Assembly: GCA_024529925.1 (NCBI GenBank)
Contig: JAFEUB010000069.1
Coordinates: 798,501-862,500, forward strand
Direction: 5' to 3'
From: Ophthalmolycus amberensis
Lineage: Eukaryota; Chordata; Actinopteri; Perciformes; Zoarcidae
DNA length: 64,000 bases
In this document: in pieces, positions 49,541 through 62,989 of the stretch
Layout of the letters: each line of letters starts with the position of its first letter
Numbering within the stretch: position 1 is the stretch's first letter
Translations under genes and position numbers: made by a program
The notes under the pieces: generated by a model
Databases searched by the model: none
Seen by the model: only the letters and a program-made list of their open reading frames with translations
What the model was told of the DNA's origin: nothing

Positions 49541-52500
49541 GTAGGAAAAAATAAACACAACTCACACAATTATGCTTATTTCTCCTTTTTCCACAAATCT
49601 TTGCTCATTTATTTTTAACATCTCCAGGAGTCCAAACACCATTAAAATCAATAATAACACAATCTGCTCATGTTGTAGCTCATAGACATCCGCACCATGC
49701 GACGAGGGTTGCTGGGGTTTAATGGTGCGTTAGGTTGCAAAATTTGATTAACAACTTTTTTTAACATACCACATGAAATAAGGATTTAAAGTAACTAAAT
49801 CATTATTAAAACACACGGCAGCATTTGTCAGCTACACATTCGAAACTGTAAAAATACCGACCTGGCATTCACTACTTTGGTAAAGGAGTTTTCAAAGCAA
49901 CATGACACAGCTAACAAAGTTTGAAATAAGTCAAATTATCTGTGCCCAACCTGCAGGTGCATCGTGAGGACCAGTGTTGAAAGTCATTACAACTATATAC
50001 CAAAGTCAGAAAACAACAACTCAAGGATACGGTATGATGAACTTGCAGTGGTGTACAGGGGTTTTCCAAGGGCTGCTAATTGGCGTGCAACCTAATGTGA
50101 CCTCTGTAGCCGTGTTTGCAATGGTGATTTACTTATTTTAAAGTTGTTTTGTGAGGTGTTTACATGGTTTTGCCAGCCCCTTACTGCTATGTGATCATAT
50201 TGCTGTAATATTTCCACGCTATCTTTCTAAAAGTGGCTAGTTTCTCCTTCATCAGGTCAAGTGCACGCACTGCATAATGCAGAACAACTCCACAGAGAGC
50301 CCAGAGTTGTGAACCCAATTTTGCAGACACCCTAATTTAAAGGACAGGGAGACAGCAACACGATTCTGTGGGACTTGTTCTGCTTGTTGTGGAGATTACT
50401 TTGGAGGCAGAGGGCATTGTGTGGAGATGATAGTCAGCGAGAAAAAAAATAAAGCGTTGAACAGAACTGATCCCACTTCACGCTTTTAGGGTCAGTGGTC
50501 GAAATGGGCGCTCGGCCTCCAGGTCCCCGTGACATGGATCAGGGGCCCCAACGTATATCTGCTGATTACATCTCCTGAAGTGGAAAAAATGCAAATAATA
50601 AATGTATGAGCAACGTGCTTGTTTTTTTGCTTGATTAATTATGCCGTTTAATTCCAGATCCACCACGCCGCTCCTCCGTATAATTTCCCAGTGGTCTTGG
50701 CTGTTTCTTCTCTCACATGCGCTCTCTTCTTTTTTTTCTTCTTTTCCTCATTGCAAAATGAATCATGGATCCAACCGTCTGTACCCGGGGGAAAGCGGCG
50801 AGCTGGCAAACGGGCTGACCAATCATGAGCATCAGAGGCAGACTCGCAGACGGAGGGAGCCTTTTGTTGTGTGCTGCAATCATCAAGTTAGAAGACAACT
50901 ACCGATTTGGTCTGAAGAAAATTAAAAACAATGGAGAGTAAGGAGGCAAAATAACCAACTTCATCTGTGTTTATCAGTCTGTTTTCTCTCTTGTGTTACA
51001 TACAATCTCTTTGCTCCGCAGCTTATCCAATGAGACTGGCCAGTGTTTGTCTGGGTGGGTGGCTGAGTCTCAGCGCCATTCATAATTTCAACTGGGACCA
51101 TGACAGCTCCTCTATTCCCAGCCTGACCAACCCTCTCTCAGCCTCCTGACAGTTCCAGGTTAGCCTCTCTCTTCCTCTCCCCTGGTCCTCCTCTTTTCCC
51201 TCCTCCAGCTTTCCTCTCCGGCTCTCTCAGGGGCCCCACTGAGAATACTGCTCAGATCCAGGCCTCTGAGCCCCAAAGCCGGCCCTAATCCTCTGCATCG
51301 ATCGTCCTGAGAATTTCCTCCCCAGCACAGCAGGCCCTGCTCACTCTCCGCGACCCTGAACAGCCAGCACTTCTGTTAGAGCCGGAGAAAATAGGGTCAG
51401 GCACATTACCTGTGTCTTCCCATCAGATGAGGCTTTCTGTTGTGATAATATATTACCGTATATGTCTTTTATTGGGTGCTTATAGCAGGCTGCACGAAGG
51501 CTGATGTTGTTGCCTCTCCAAATTCAGTTAGACTTGGCTGTGATCGGCTTGATGAACATCTCTCAGTGTTTCAAACTGATCGATCTATACAGTCGTTTTC
51601 GAACACAGTGACAAAACTATCCTAGATCTCTTTGCCATTGTATTCCTCTGCTCTTTGTAGAACGCTAGATGAGTTTGAGACGTATACAGTTCATTGTTAA
51701 AGGGCTAAAACATAGATCTCCTGGCATAAGGATAGGCCGCATTTTTCATCCATCATGCTGATGAAGATGGAGTCATAGAAGTTGCTGTATGGTACAAAAC
51801 TCTGCTGGAAGATGAGAAAACATCTTTGCTGGAGTCCTCCTGGGAAAGCTCCCAACCAAGTATATCCCGTGTAACATACTTGTTCATAATTTATTTACGT
51901 GGCAAGCTTCCTCTGGACTCTGCTGTGTGTGTGTTTTACTGCTGGTGTCGAGGTATTTTTTCTTCTTTACATCCTGAACAACACCAGCACGGCTATGTAT
52001 CCATTACAATAGTGGATGATTAAACCTCACACTTTATCAACACATTTGCTGTGTGGTCAACCCAATCATGAACCAGAGGGAGGAGGGGGGGGGGGGGGGA
52101 GTCTGGAACATTTGGCCCCGTCAAAATGCTACTCTGTGGACCAGTTAGAGCATCTCTGTCAATACTGGCATTTAAGAGCCAGTACAGATGGTAATGTATC
52201 AAAACTCTGTTTAAACAGGGCTCCGAGCCACATTTCTTAATCAGCCCCGGAGATATGGTTGGCAAAATCCGTTTCCAGTGCTTCTTGGGTAAATTTACAA
52301 ATTTGGTTGACTTGCGGTTCGGTGCGTTGTCACAATGTCCTGCAGATGCATCTTTTATCTGCACTTGGAATTGAATACTAGGGATGAATTCAATACTTAT
52401 GTACCTTTTACTCTCCTCTGGGCATCTTCCTGCTTTCTGTACTTTTCCGCACACCCGTAGCCTTCTCACTCACAAACTCACAGACTATTTTTGCAGCTCT

Positions 52501-52746
52501 CCCCTCCATCTCCTCACTCCCAGCCCTCTATACTTCAGTGTGTTGCTCTTTCCTCTCACGCCTTTCCTTCCCTGCCCTTTCCTCATGTCTGCTTCCTTCC
52601 TCCCTCTCCTCATTCTCTCTTCCTGTTTTACCCTTGCTCTGCCCGCTCTCCTCTTGTCCGCTCCCTCCCTCCTTCTCTCCCCTCTCCCCTCTTTATTAAT
52701 TTATTGGGTTGTTATTCTCCTTGCCTGGCTCTGCTAATGAAGGCAG
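49541..52746. other. Non-coding between the two orphan exon candidates
   Basis: No coding exon was identified with confidence. A 55-codon ATG frame at 50758 (MNHGSNRLYPGESGELANG...) is noted but unsupported. There is a G15 run (52085-52099) and a long pyrimidine-rich block (52480-52690) that ends at the acceptor of the 52.747-kb candidate. Confidence 0.6.
52085..52099. repeat. G15 homopolymer
   Basis: 15 consecutive G. Confidence 0.95.
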
Positions 52747-52823
52747 GATGCAGATGAGGGCGAAGGTCTTCTCCGTAGCGATCGACCTCACCGCCCCGCA
52801 GTATGGCACTCTGACTGGCACAG
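52747..52823 (+). CDS. Unassigned candidate coding exon
   Basis: This 77-nt segment lies between acceptor aatgaaggcag, with a long pyrimidine-rich tract upstream (52480-52690), and donor gtcagt. It is open in the frame MQMRAKVFSVAIDLTAPQYG followed by TLTGT, entering with one base and leaving with one base. Third positions are mostly G/C. Immediately downstream the sequence becomes AC-repeat and AT-rich, so the coding-like signal stops at the donor. I do not recognise the product; NPAS1 sequence does not match. Confidence 0.35.
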
Positions 52824-53819
52824 GTCAGTGGCAGCTGTCAATCAAAACACACACACACATTCACATGCACGTACACGCATGCACTCACACACCATCACTA
52901 AAATACATTTATACACAAAGATATGAGCTATTACAATTATCAATTTATAATTAGCCGTACAAATTCAGATGCTTCGGAGCACAAACTTTGACAGTTTCTT
53001 GCAGCGGTTCTGGTTTATAACCCTTTATAATGAAGCAGGCAGGAACATGCGACCCCTCTTCATAGTTTGTGCATGTCTGTGAGATTGTGAGCAGCTTGAT
53101 TTTTCCCTCTCGGATTTTCACATACTGCCAAGAATTTGACAAGAAAAAAACCCAACAATTAATAAGTTAATTCTAAAAAAATGAATTGAATTTGTTTGAA
53201 TTTAGTTTATTAGGTAAACCTAGTCACGGTGGACAGTGAGACAGTGTGCTATAAGACACATGGGATGAACAATATAAAACTTTATACAATTCAAAAGCAC
53301 CACCACAAACTAAAGCCTCAAATATTATCATAAAGTTGACACAATCAACAGTTCTCAAAAAAGATTGAAAGTAGTATTTATTGCAGGGTTTTTGGACTGC
53401 AATAGTTTTAACTAAATAGAATATTGACTGAAAGTATTAATGTTCTGTGAGCTGGTCGGTTGGTCGGCCCACATTATTTAAGACTTTGGTGAACGTTTGT
53501 GGTTTTGAGGGAAATACATATTGTCTTGTCTGCAATTGTATTTGGTTCAGACATTCATGTACCTTTCAGGATGAATTGTAATCACTTTGGGAATCAGCCT
53601 CAGCTAATTTATGTTTGGTGCTAATTAGCAACTGTTAGCATGTTTACACAATAAAGTAAGATGAGGAACCTGGTAAACATTATACCTGATTAACTTGTCA
53701 TTGTGAGCATGTCAGCATGCTGACGATAGCAATTGGCTCAAAGCTTCGCTGTACCTAAGCACCTCCTCAATGAGCCACTAAGCATAGCTTGTTTCTTTCT
53801 TTTTATGGTTAATCATAAT

Positions 53820-53861
53820 GTGACCCTTTCGGGGTCCTAACCCCCAAGATGGGAACCACTG
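53820..53861 (-). mobile_element. MITE end (cagtggttcccaacc family, reverse)
   Basis: The inverse complement reads CAGTGGTTCCCATCTTGGGG, then TTAGGACCCCGAAAGGGTCA. This is the same terminus as the copy at 41844 in opposite orientation. Only about 42 bp are clear. Confidence 0.5.
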
Positions 53862-54096
53862 CCATACAGAACATCAAATGTGTCCAACAGACACTCTTAA
53901 ATACACTGTGTCATTTAACACACATTACACATTTGCGTGTCCACAGGTTGAAGTGTTATCGCAAAGTGTCTGACCCCTGACCCTGTCGATCATTGGCCTC
54001 GACATGGTGAAGACCTCTGAATTGCTTCTCCCTGCGTCCTGTATCCCACTTCTTGTAGCATTTACAACCTCTGCTCTTCATCACAGCATGTCAAGA

Positions 54097-54100
<4 letters not shown>

Positions 54101-54128
<28 letters not shown>
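54101..54128. repeat. (GT)n microsatellite
   Basis: GT array of 28 bases. A CA array follows at 54263-54294, making a potential hairpin partner. Confidence 0.95.
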
Positions 54129-54131
<3 letters not shown>

Positions 54132-54258
54132 TAAGTGCACTCTGCTACAGACATCCTGTATGCATGTCGAATTTCTTCATGGTTATTGTTGTAGGTTTAT
54201 TTGTGGGCTCAGCCATGTTTTTGAGTGAGTTCACCTGCGTCTGTTAATGTGCATGAGT

Positions 54259-54262
<4 letters not shown>

Positions 54263-54294
<32 letters not shown>
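54263..54294. repeat. (CA)n microsatellite
   Basis: CA array of about 32 bases, complementary to the GT array 135 bp upstream. Confidence 0.95.
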
Positions 54295-54298
<4 letters not shown>

Positions 54299-54349
54299 CT
54301 CTATTAGCGGTATGGTAGTGTTAACAGTGTTATGCCATGCGTGAACCTC

Positions 54350-54560
54350 CCCACCTTTCCCTCATATCTATGCAAAGCTGGGGTCCTGTCAATCAGTCAC
54401 CTTGCTGACATAGAGCCCCACCTCCCCAATTAGAGCTGACAGGGCAGGATTAGGAGGGGGGCGGGCCCCCGCCGACCTGCCTACGTGTCAATCACGCGCC
54501 GGGCATCCACACGCCTGTTTACTGTCAGATCCCATCTCCGTCTGTCAGACTGCACGGCAA
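54350..54560. promoter_or_regulatory. CNE-like block with TALE/homeodomain motifs
   Basis: Two TGTCAATCA words (54387-54395 and 54486-54494; PBX/MEIS-type), TATGCAAAG (54369-54377; octamer-like), CAATTAG (54428-54434) and several CTGTCAG words occur within 200 bp. The clustering suggests an enhancer. Conservation is not known from this sequence alone. Confidence 0.35.
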
Positions 54561-54570
54561 CCGTCGCCCA

Positions 54571-54619
54571 GGGAGGAGAGGAGGGGGGCGGGGGGAGGCG
54601 GGGAGGGGGGAGGAGGAGA
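54571..54619 (+). repeat. G-rich tract, potential G-quadruplex
   Basis: The tract has at least six G runs of three or more in 49 bases (GGG, GGGGGG, GGGGGG, GGGG, GGGGGG), which satisfies the usual G3+N1-7 quadruplex pattern. Confidence 0.7.
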
Positions 54620-57600
54620 TCTGATCAGAATTAACTATGCTTCTCCCCACAGACCGGCCGTGCTTTTAATTCATGAAAGGGCTGAGAGGAAAGTGGGAAG
54701 AGAGAGTGATAGAGGGAGGAGAGCATTTAAAACCCAGAGCAGGGCCTTCTTTAGAAGTTTTCAGAGTGATGTTTCTTCTCTCCCTGACAATCACTTTTCT
54801 TCTCTCACTGACTCTCCCTCCTGTTTCTCTCTCCCTCTCTTTCTCTTTCTCTCACTTCTTTCGAAGGTGTGATTCATGCCGCCTTAAAGCTGCTGCGATT
54901 TATCAACAACCTTCTTCTTTCTCTCTGAAGTTGTTATTTGACCCTGGTTTTTTAAAGTCGCACAAATGTGTATTCGTGTTTTTTTGAGTTCGAGAGTTAA
55001 GGTCAATTTATTTAGTTCTGCACATGCTCATGCAAATTTGTGTCTCTGTTGCGGTACGTGTCTGGGTCCTGCCTACACACCTACAGTATGTGAATACATA
55101 ATGCTGTTACGCTCCTCAGACTGTGTGTGTGCATTTCTTCTTTTTTAGGGTCTCTGGTGGTGGCCTCACTTTGACCCCAGTGCCCTCACTCTAATCCTTT
55201 AGCAAATGAGGGCTGTGTGGGGCTGAAGGGGGGTGTTCGGGGGTCTGCGCCAAGCCACAGTTATAGTGTTAGAGGACCAGAGTGAAGGTCCTGGGGTTAT
55301 GAGGGATGAAGAAGCTGAAAACAATAGATTGTATTGGAACAAAAGAAAAGGATATTGTCAGCATTATGTTGGCCACCAGCGGTCATACGCATTGTCTCAT
55401 TAAGCCTTGAACACATCGAATCGCAACCACATTTAGATCAAATGTGAACATCTAAACTCTAAGCTGTCCTGTCCATGTGATGGCGTATCATCCATAGGCG
55501 GCGCTACAGGAAATTCATTATTTTTATAAAACCATAACATTCTCACACAGAATGCTATTCACTGTCATTTAGCTGTTTATGTTTATGTGCTTAATGTGTC
55601 ACTATATTCACCAGCTAGTTACTAACTCAGCTGACCTATCTCGCCAAAAATGACGCTATGAGAGCAGTGAGGGTGAACCAAAACAGTACATTTGCGGTGG
55701 GGGGCACTTAAACAAAGAGCTGAAACTTACTATGAAGACCTTTTAAAGCCGAGGGGAGCTTGAAATTCAGGTGATAATTCTCCGTAATTTTGTGCGACAC
55801 CTTTCTCATTGTCATTTGATGCATTATCATAAATTAGTAATAACCGCTTTAAAGGAAAGATGTTTCTCAGAATGTCTTATTTAGTTCAGATCCAGATGCA
55901 CATTAAAAAAATCTTTTTCGCATTTCGTCTGCATGATTGCCAACGTGAATTGATTAATGTCAATAAATAGTTTCTCAGCCTTCATGCAACATTGCTGCTG
56001 ACAGGTATACATGTACCATGGCATTTCTGCTGATGGCTGTATGTTCCCAGTATTTGTTGGTACCAGACACATGTGAGTTTAACATGTTATTATGTGTGTG
56101 CGCGTGTGTGTGTGTGTGTGTGTGGGTGTTTGCATTAGAGATGCGTTGCAGGGTTGTGTCTGAGACGCAGCTCAGGTGTCTGTTGAACGACCTCGCTGCA
56201 GGGAACAGGCTATCAGGCTTAGAGGGAGGCTATCATGTTAATTACTTCACACACACCCCGCCAACCAAGCGTGCAACACAACTGCTGAGCTCACACACAC
56301 GCACACAAACACACTCATGCATGCACCTTGGCGCAAACACTGTTAAACTCACGCACGTACACACAAGATCAGCCGTCTTTCATTTTGTCGTTTTTCTGTC
56401 TCCCCACTCTCGCTGTTTGAAGGCCTTGGACATCAATTCCCTTTTGCTTTCAAGAAAGATTGTTTTATATTCTAATCAATTCAAGTCCGTCCTGTGAAAT
56501 TAATTGACATTCATTCAATGATTTCAAATTCCTTCGAGGCTGTTCTTTTGTTTCAGCCTGTCAGCGAGCTGCAAGTGAGATCGGGCTAAATGTTTTGTCA
56601 TCTCACACTCCAGGGTAAGCCTGCTCCAAAGCGTGAGCCTGAGGTCAGCTTAACCTCCTCACAATCTCGTCTCTCGTCGTCTTTACTGCTTGTGAAAGAG
56701 GGGGAAAACTTTTTTTTCAGAATCATGTCAATGGTTTTGATCGGCGAGTCCGGCGCTCTCAGGCCGGGGAAACAGAGGAGTGGTATTGGCTGGGGCAGCT
56801 TGATGCCTTTAGTTAAATGATGCTGGCACGCAGAGGGATTGCTTTGGGAAGTTGTCATCCATCATGATTTTAGAATGACTCAAAGCAGCACTCTGCTTTT
56901 GGGGTTAGGGTCTGGGATCCAAGATTGATGTGAAGTGGATGTGTGTGTATGTTGGAGGGAGGAGTGAAAAAAGAGACGTGCGTATTTGTGTGCTAACAAT
57001 AAGTAAAGACTAGTTAAACTGCTCCTCTGGAGAAGTGTTTTGTTAGGGACGTTGTTGGAAGCTCCACTGATTAATAATGATCAATGTAACATTTTGTGAA
57101 TCCTATGTGGCAAACAAGACATTTATCTTTGATGGAGCTCTGAGTCCTTGCATGTCTTCTCCCCGTTTTGTACGTGAGCGCCCGTGCATGCGCCTGAATG
57201 CACCCTCGTGTGTGCGCTATTGTGTTTCTTTAAGCTGAAGCATTTTGTCTGTCTTTGCCTTTCCTCCGTCTTCCCTTTTTTCCAGGTTCAAGTCTCACCG
57301 AAGTTAATTCTTCAATTAGTGTGATCCCGATTTTCAGGAGAGATCATGGAGGGAGCCCTGCAAATCGATGTCCAATTAGCAAAGGCTCTCTTGCCCAGAG
57401 AAGAGGGGGACGTCCGCTGTGGTCATCGTCTGAGAACAGGAGGTCGAGGTGGGGTCTGGAGTTGAAGGTAGAGGTTTAAAAGGAGAAAAGATTCAAAAAA
57501 ACGAAAGGAGGCAAGGAGAGGAAGCATGAAAGAGAGATGAAAAGTGGGTGAGAAGAAAGCATTCGAGGTCTGTAGGTGGGTGGAGGTGAGGAGGGAGCAC

Positions 57601-59553
57601 CGGGGTCTGAGGAGGTGGGGTGTAGATGTTAGATGCTCAATCAAGCTGTGTGAGGACAGTGTAATTAATCCATTGCAGATGTCTGATTGCAGATGACTTT
57701 GGGAATACCAGAGTGGTGGCCGGGCCTCGGGGAAAGGGGGAGGGCAGGAACAAGATGGATGCAGGGATGCGGGGAGTGGAAATGTGGAAGGGCAAACAGA
57801 GGGAGAGAGTGAGATTAATTGAGACAAGGGAGATACAGTACCTTTTAAATGAGAAGGATGAGTTTTAGTGACAATGTAAGAAAAGAAGAAAAAAAAAGAA
57901 TTGATCATGTCGGGGTTAGGTCGAACCATCAGTCACAGCACTGTAGGGATAAAGACCTCCACCAGATGTCACATGTATGTAAAGAAAGAATCACGAGGCT
58001 CGCTAACTCATCCCTCAGATTCTCACTAAAACAGTCTCTCATGAGACAAATGAGTGTCCATCCTGTTCTAATGCTAATATGCTTTTAAGGCACTATTGGC
58101 CGCCATTGGAGTTTTGCTTTTATTTAATGGACTATTAATTTGTTTCAATGCATTTTGTCTCGGTGGCTACACCACAGAGTTTGCTCAGCTCCTGAACGGC
58201 ACATGATTTACTTACCCACAGCTATTCGGAGGCTGAGCCTTTATAATCTAATTGAATTTGATAAAGTATAGAGTAATCATCAGAGTATAATGGCGAGTAC
58301 TTGTCATACTAATATGGTAATATAGTTCTATCGTGATTGAATGTTTTCATTAAGTGTGTTTTTTGCATTCATGTCTGAATGTGTTTTAGGCCGCATTCAC
58401 TTTGTTGCGGTACGCGGTTGATAGCGGAGCAAATGTGCATCGTATTCAGGGAGAGGATGACAGTAAACTATGCTGGATATTCACACAAGGCGCTGCCTTT
58501 CACGCATGTAGGTAGAAAATGCTGACAAAAGTTGAATTCTCTGAAGTGTTTCACTTCTTTCATGGAAAGAGAACACAGACTGGATCTTGACAAGTCGAAA
58601 AGCACTTGACAATTCAAGTCAAATCGGTGCAAACACCTGTACAAACAGTGCAGTCTGACTCTGCACAGGTTTTATTTTCTAGTTTATATTTTCATTCTGA
58701 TGTCGTGTTGGTTCTCTGTGTGCTTAACTATTGTTGTTAAGCACATTGTGACTTCTGCTCAAGAAGGTGCTGTTTTGAACTTACTTTATTTCATTTGTAT
58801 TTAGTCGGGCTGCCTCATTGAGATTAAGATCTTGTTTCCAAGAGAGACTTGAGAACCAGAAACCTTTTACAATTTTGAAACAATTACTTTAACTTTAATC
58901 TGAGTCTTTACATTCATAGCAGATATATAGTGTAGCAATTGTAGCCCTGTATATATACGCAGTTGCCGAATACAGTACATATAATATAGATAAAATCCGA
59001 CATATTGACATTTGGTGTCCAAGCCTTTGCTAGTCAATAACAACCCATAGACCTCAGCAGATACATGGTGTCATCCTTGGTGCTACACTACCAGATCTGT
59101 ACTGAAAGCAGCTTCACTTTGTGTTTGTGTCAGGTGACTAACTGGGCCAGTCAATGCTATTCCACTGTTTGCTCCTCAAACTCCTAGGTTGACTTGTCTG
59201 TACATGGATATTCCTTGTCCTGCTGTATTGTCATAAAATCGGTAATGATTCCTAGACTGTTCACATGGACGTAAACACCACTGAAAGCTAAAACACGTTC
59301 TTTCTTCAGATCGTTGTACAGCCTGAGAGAAGAAATTGAAATTTCCTGTTTTGGTTTGGCTCCATTTTCCTTCTAGTATTCATTTATAGAAGGACTTCTA
59401 TTTAATAATTCATGCAAAAATGCAACCTTTAATACATTCAATGAATAATTGAAAAAAAAGAACATGATACTATTTAATGGATTGCTCTTCATGTATCTGC
59501 ATGCGTGGAATGGTCAAGGCTTGTGTTTATTAAAACCACCATGGAATCAAAGC

Positions 59554-59571
59554 GGGGGGGGGGGGGGGGGG
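59554..59571. repeat. G18 homopolymer
   Basis: 18 consecutive G flanked by unique sequence. Confidence 0.95.
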
Positions 59572-60411
59572 TTGCACTTAGCACGTAGCTGACCGCCTGA
59601 GACAAAAGCTGCTTGTTTGTGCAGGAGTGAATATGTATTTATTTACTTTATCTCTGCCATTATTCATTGATAAATCTATTATGTTGCTTAAGAAAAAGTG
59701 CACACTCATACCTGCCAACATCATGAGACGCCATGTAGCCTCGTGAGCCCGTTTTGTCAATAGTGAACTGGATAATTTCTAGGGGGGACTGTGAGGGGCA
59801 CGTGAGGTCCCGAATGAAAGTAATGTGAAGAGCAAGAGGGCAAAAAATATAAATTAGTGGAGAGAAAGACAAACTGATAGGGAGATACAGGAAGACTGCA
59901 GAGAAAATTGTCCAGAGTGTAGAAAACCAGTGACAGGCAGTGGCAGAGTGGAGGGAGAAATGTAGCAGACAGACTCGGGGAGAGCGAGGGAGAGAGAGAC
60001 AGGCAGAGACAGACAGAGCGAGAGATAGACGAGCTGTGTGAGGATGCAGAGAGTGTCCCCCTCTCTCGGCTGCTGCCAGAGGCAAACAGACAGCCTCTCT
60101 GCTGGTGGAATGCTAATGCAACAAGCTGCTCCTTTCTTGTCTTCCCTCCCTACCTTTCTTCTTCTTTAACTATCCTCTGTGCAGAAAGTTTAGACACTAT
60201 AGACACAAGCGTGGACTTTGATAATGGAGACCCCGGCACTGTTATATTATTTTGCACTCTGCAGTCTCCGCATGTTGGTCCTGCATGTTCGGGCGCAGTG
60301 AGCATCTTCTCGTCGGAAAACAAGGATCTTAATGGGAGATTAGTTGTGTGTGAATGTGTGTGTTGACGGGAATATTAGATGAGTTATTATTTGACCTCTC
60401 TCCTGCAACCT

Positions 60412-60539
60412 CCCCCCCCCCCCCCATCACCCCCCTCCCCCAACCAACAACCTCATACTGACATCATGTTTGTCTGCAGCTCAGTAGCCATGGCTACTGC
60501 GGTGTCAGTGGGGGGGGTGTGGGGGTGGGGGGGGGGGGG
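60412..60539. repeat. C14 and G13 runs about 100 bp apart
   Basis: 14 C at 60412-60425 and 13 G at 60527-60539, with further G runs just before. The two tracts are complementary and could pair. Confidence 0.9.
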
Positions 60540-60880
60540 CCGTGTCAGGGGCCAATAGCAGGTCAGTCAGTCGACCTCTCTGTCTGTGTCACAGGCCTCT
60601 GACCTCTGACCCCCGGCCCAGAAGAGACACAAAGCAGTTGTTCGGGGACGATAAATGTCTCCTGGCTTTATCGCCCGGGCAGGTTGTTAACTTCCATCAT
60701 TTAAGACACTCGCATCACATCACGGAGAGAAATGTCTGCAAGTAAAGACAACGGTTGTTTTTCCTCTGGAACTCCGTCACATTTTCCCGCTGTGGCGACA
60801 GTCATCAGTTCTCAACTTCAGGCAGGACATAACCTTGAGTGGAGTGAGCCGGCTGAGCCTGTCTCCCCACCCCCACCCAG

Positions 60881-60881
<1 letters not shown>

Positions 60882-60913
<32 letters not shown>

Positions 60914-60914
60914 G
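60882..60914. repeat. (CTGT)n microsatellite
   Basis: About eight tandem CTGT units. Confidence 0.95.
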
Positions 60915-61112
60915 CACAGAGATGGCAGCTTCTGAGAAATGGCGGCACACTCTGAAGTGTGATCCATTTAGATAGTGGGGAGGTTCTCTCTCTGCACACA
61001 CGCACACATACACACTTAGGCTAAACACACACCACGCAACAAACAAACACGGGTGTGCTCGCTAACACGCAAACCTGTGTGCACGCTGACACAAAGAAAC
61101 AGATCTTTCTTC

Positions 61113-61187
61113 ACACACATACACACACAGACACACACACACACACACACACACTCTCACACACACACACACACTCAGACACAAGGC
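61113..61187. repeat. Interrupted (CA)n microsatellite
   Basis: CA-rich array with CT and GA interruptions. Confidence 0.9.
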
Positions 61188-62989
61188 AGTCTCTTGACAT
61201 ACACTTACTTGGTTGACAAGTCATCTCAGATAAGCTTGAGTGACAGGTAGGGAGTGTTGACTGCTAGTGTGTGTAGAACACTCTGGCAGATATCGCCACC
61301 TTATGATTCTTGTATTATACAGTATTTACTTAATCAGATTTGTATTATTTATCTCTACAATAACAGGAATCCATTTATAACAGATGCAGGCCAGATTATT
61401 TTTTTCAATTTTGCTCCCTCAGTAGAGTTCATCTTGTATCCAGTGTATGTGTATATTTATATATATTTTTAAGACGCTTTCGTTTTGGTTGTTAATTTTC
61501 CTGCCACCTTTTTCTATCTCTGTTCAAATGTATTGCACTGCCTCCGTCATCAAGAGAGAATCTTGTCACTTTTTTGGCAGCGGATGTATGTTCAAGCTAT
61601 ATTTTGAGGATTCAGGCCTTGTACACCCGCTCGCTTACACCCCCTCCCTCTTCTCCCTCTATATCCCCAGGCCTCCCCGTGCTCCATTCCTCTATTTTCT
61701 TATCTACTTTCTTCTCCTACTTGCTCCTCTATGTCATTGCCAAATCTCTCCTGTCTGCTCTTCTCTGTCTTCTCTCCCTCCCTCCCACCTCTCTCTATTT
61801 CTTTTACACACCCTCTTCTCTCTCTATCAGTCTCTCTATTCTGTGACTGCTTTGGCTGGTCCCCCTGTGGCACACCGTGTCGTGTCTCTAATTTATTTAT
61901 AATTAGTGCTCTTTGTCGGGATGCGCGGGGAATGTTAAAGTACAAGCCACCTCGCTCTGGGTACAAATGGGCTGGTGTTGCCACCATCCTCCCCGCCCGT
62001 CCCACTGCCCAACCGACACGGCCACTGGGATGGACAGACCGTACATCCCGAACCCAGACTCTTAAAATTATAACGACTCCACACAGAGAAGAAGGATGTA
62101 CTCTGCAAGAAATCTCCATCTTATCAAGTCTATAACTGAGTCCTAAAACACTTATTTTGTTGGTGTAAATCATTCTGTAATGATTTTTGTAATAATTTGT
62201 GCCTGTGAGTGCCTGTATCGGGGAAGGGGAAGGTAGTTTTCTGCACTAGAAAAATGCAACTTGATTATGGAAAATAGTTGAAACAATAAAAGAAATCTTC
62301 CTCCACTTGCAGATTTTTTTCACCTGCTTAAAAAAAAACAAGGCTTTATCACAAAAATGACTTAGTAATGAGGAGAGTTTACACCCTGACTGACACCTGC
62401 TGAGATACAGATACACATTGTCAGTGTGCCCACCTGTGCAATGCCAGAATGCAAAACAGAATAACAAGATGGGACAACATGTAATCTGAAAGTGTAATTT
62501 ATTAAACAGTCCTGTTGAATTTTAATGGCCATCACTTGTAAAGTTGAGTTGTTTTGGGAGTTCGAGCCGCAGGAAAAAAAATGCCTTTTTTTTTTTTTTA
62601 TCACACCACATTAATGTCAACGCTGTCTTTACACATAACGTACATGACCAGGAATGACGGCGCTGACAGGACTCGCTGAGTGTGTGTGTGATCAGCCAGG
62701 AAGAGCTTTTGTCCTTTGGCTGAGAGGGCACCTGGCTCCTCTTCCCTTACTTGTGATCTCTCTGTTCCCTCTCTCTCGTGCCGCTCTATCCCCACTCTAT
62801 CTGTCTCTTCCTCTCGTCTCTCAGCTCCGATCCCTTCATCCCCCCATCCCGCGCTCTCCCTCTCCTCTGCCCAAGGCGATGCCGTCCTGCAGGCTTTGAT
62901 CAGGGGGCCGGGGAGGAGAGAGGAAGTGGGTCAGAAAGTTGTGCTGGAGACTGCAGGAGAACAAGGCTGGAATATCGAGTAGGTGAGGC

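Noticed and set aside
50758..50925. ATG frame MNHGSNRLYPGESGELANG (about 55 codons)
   Set aside because: Codon usage is mildly coding-like, but there is no recognisable domain, no clear splice site, and no link to the nearby exon candidates.
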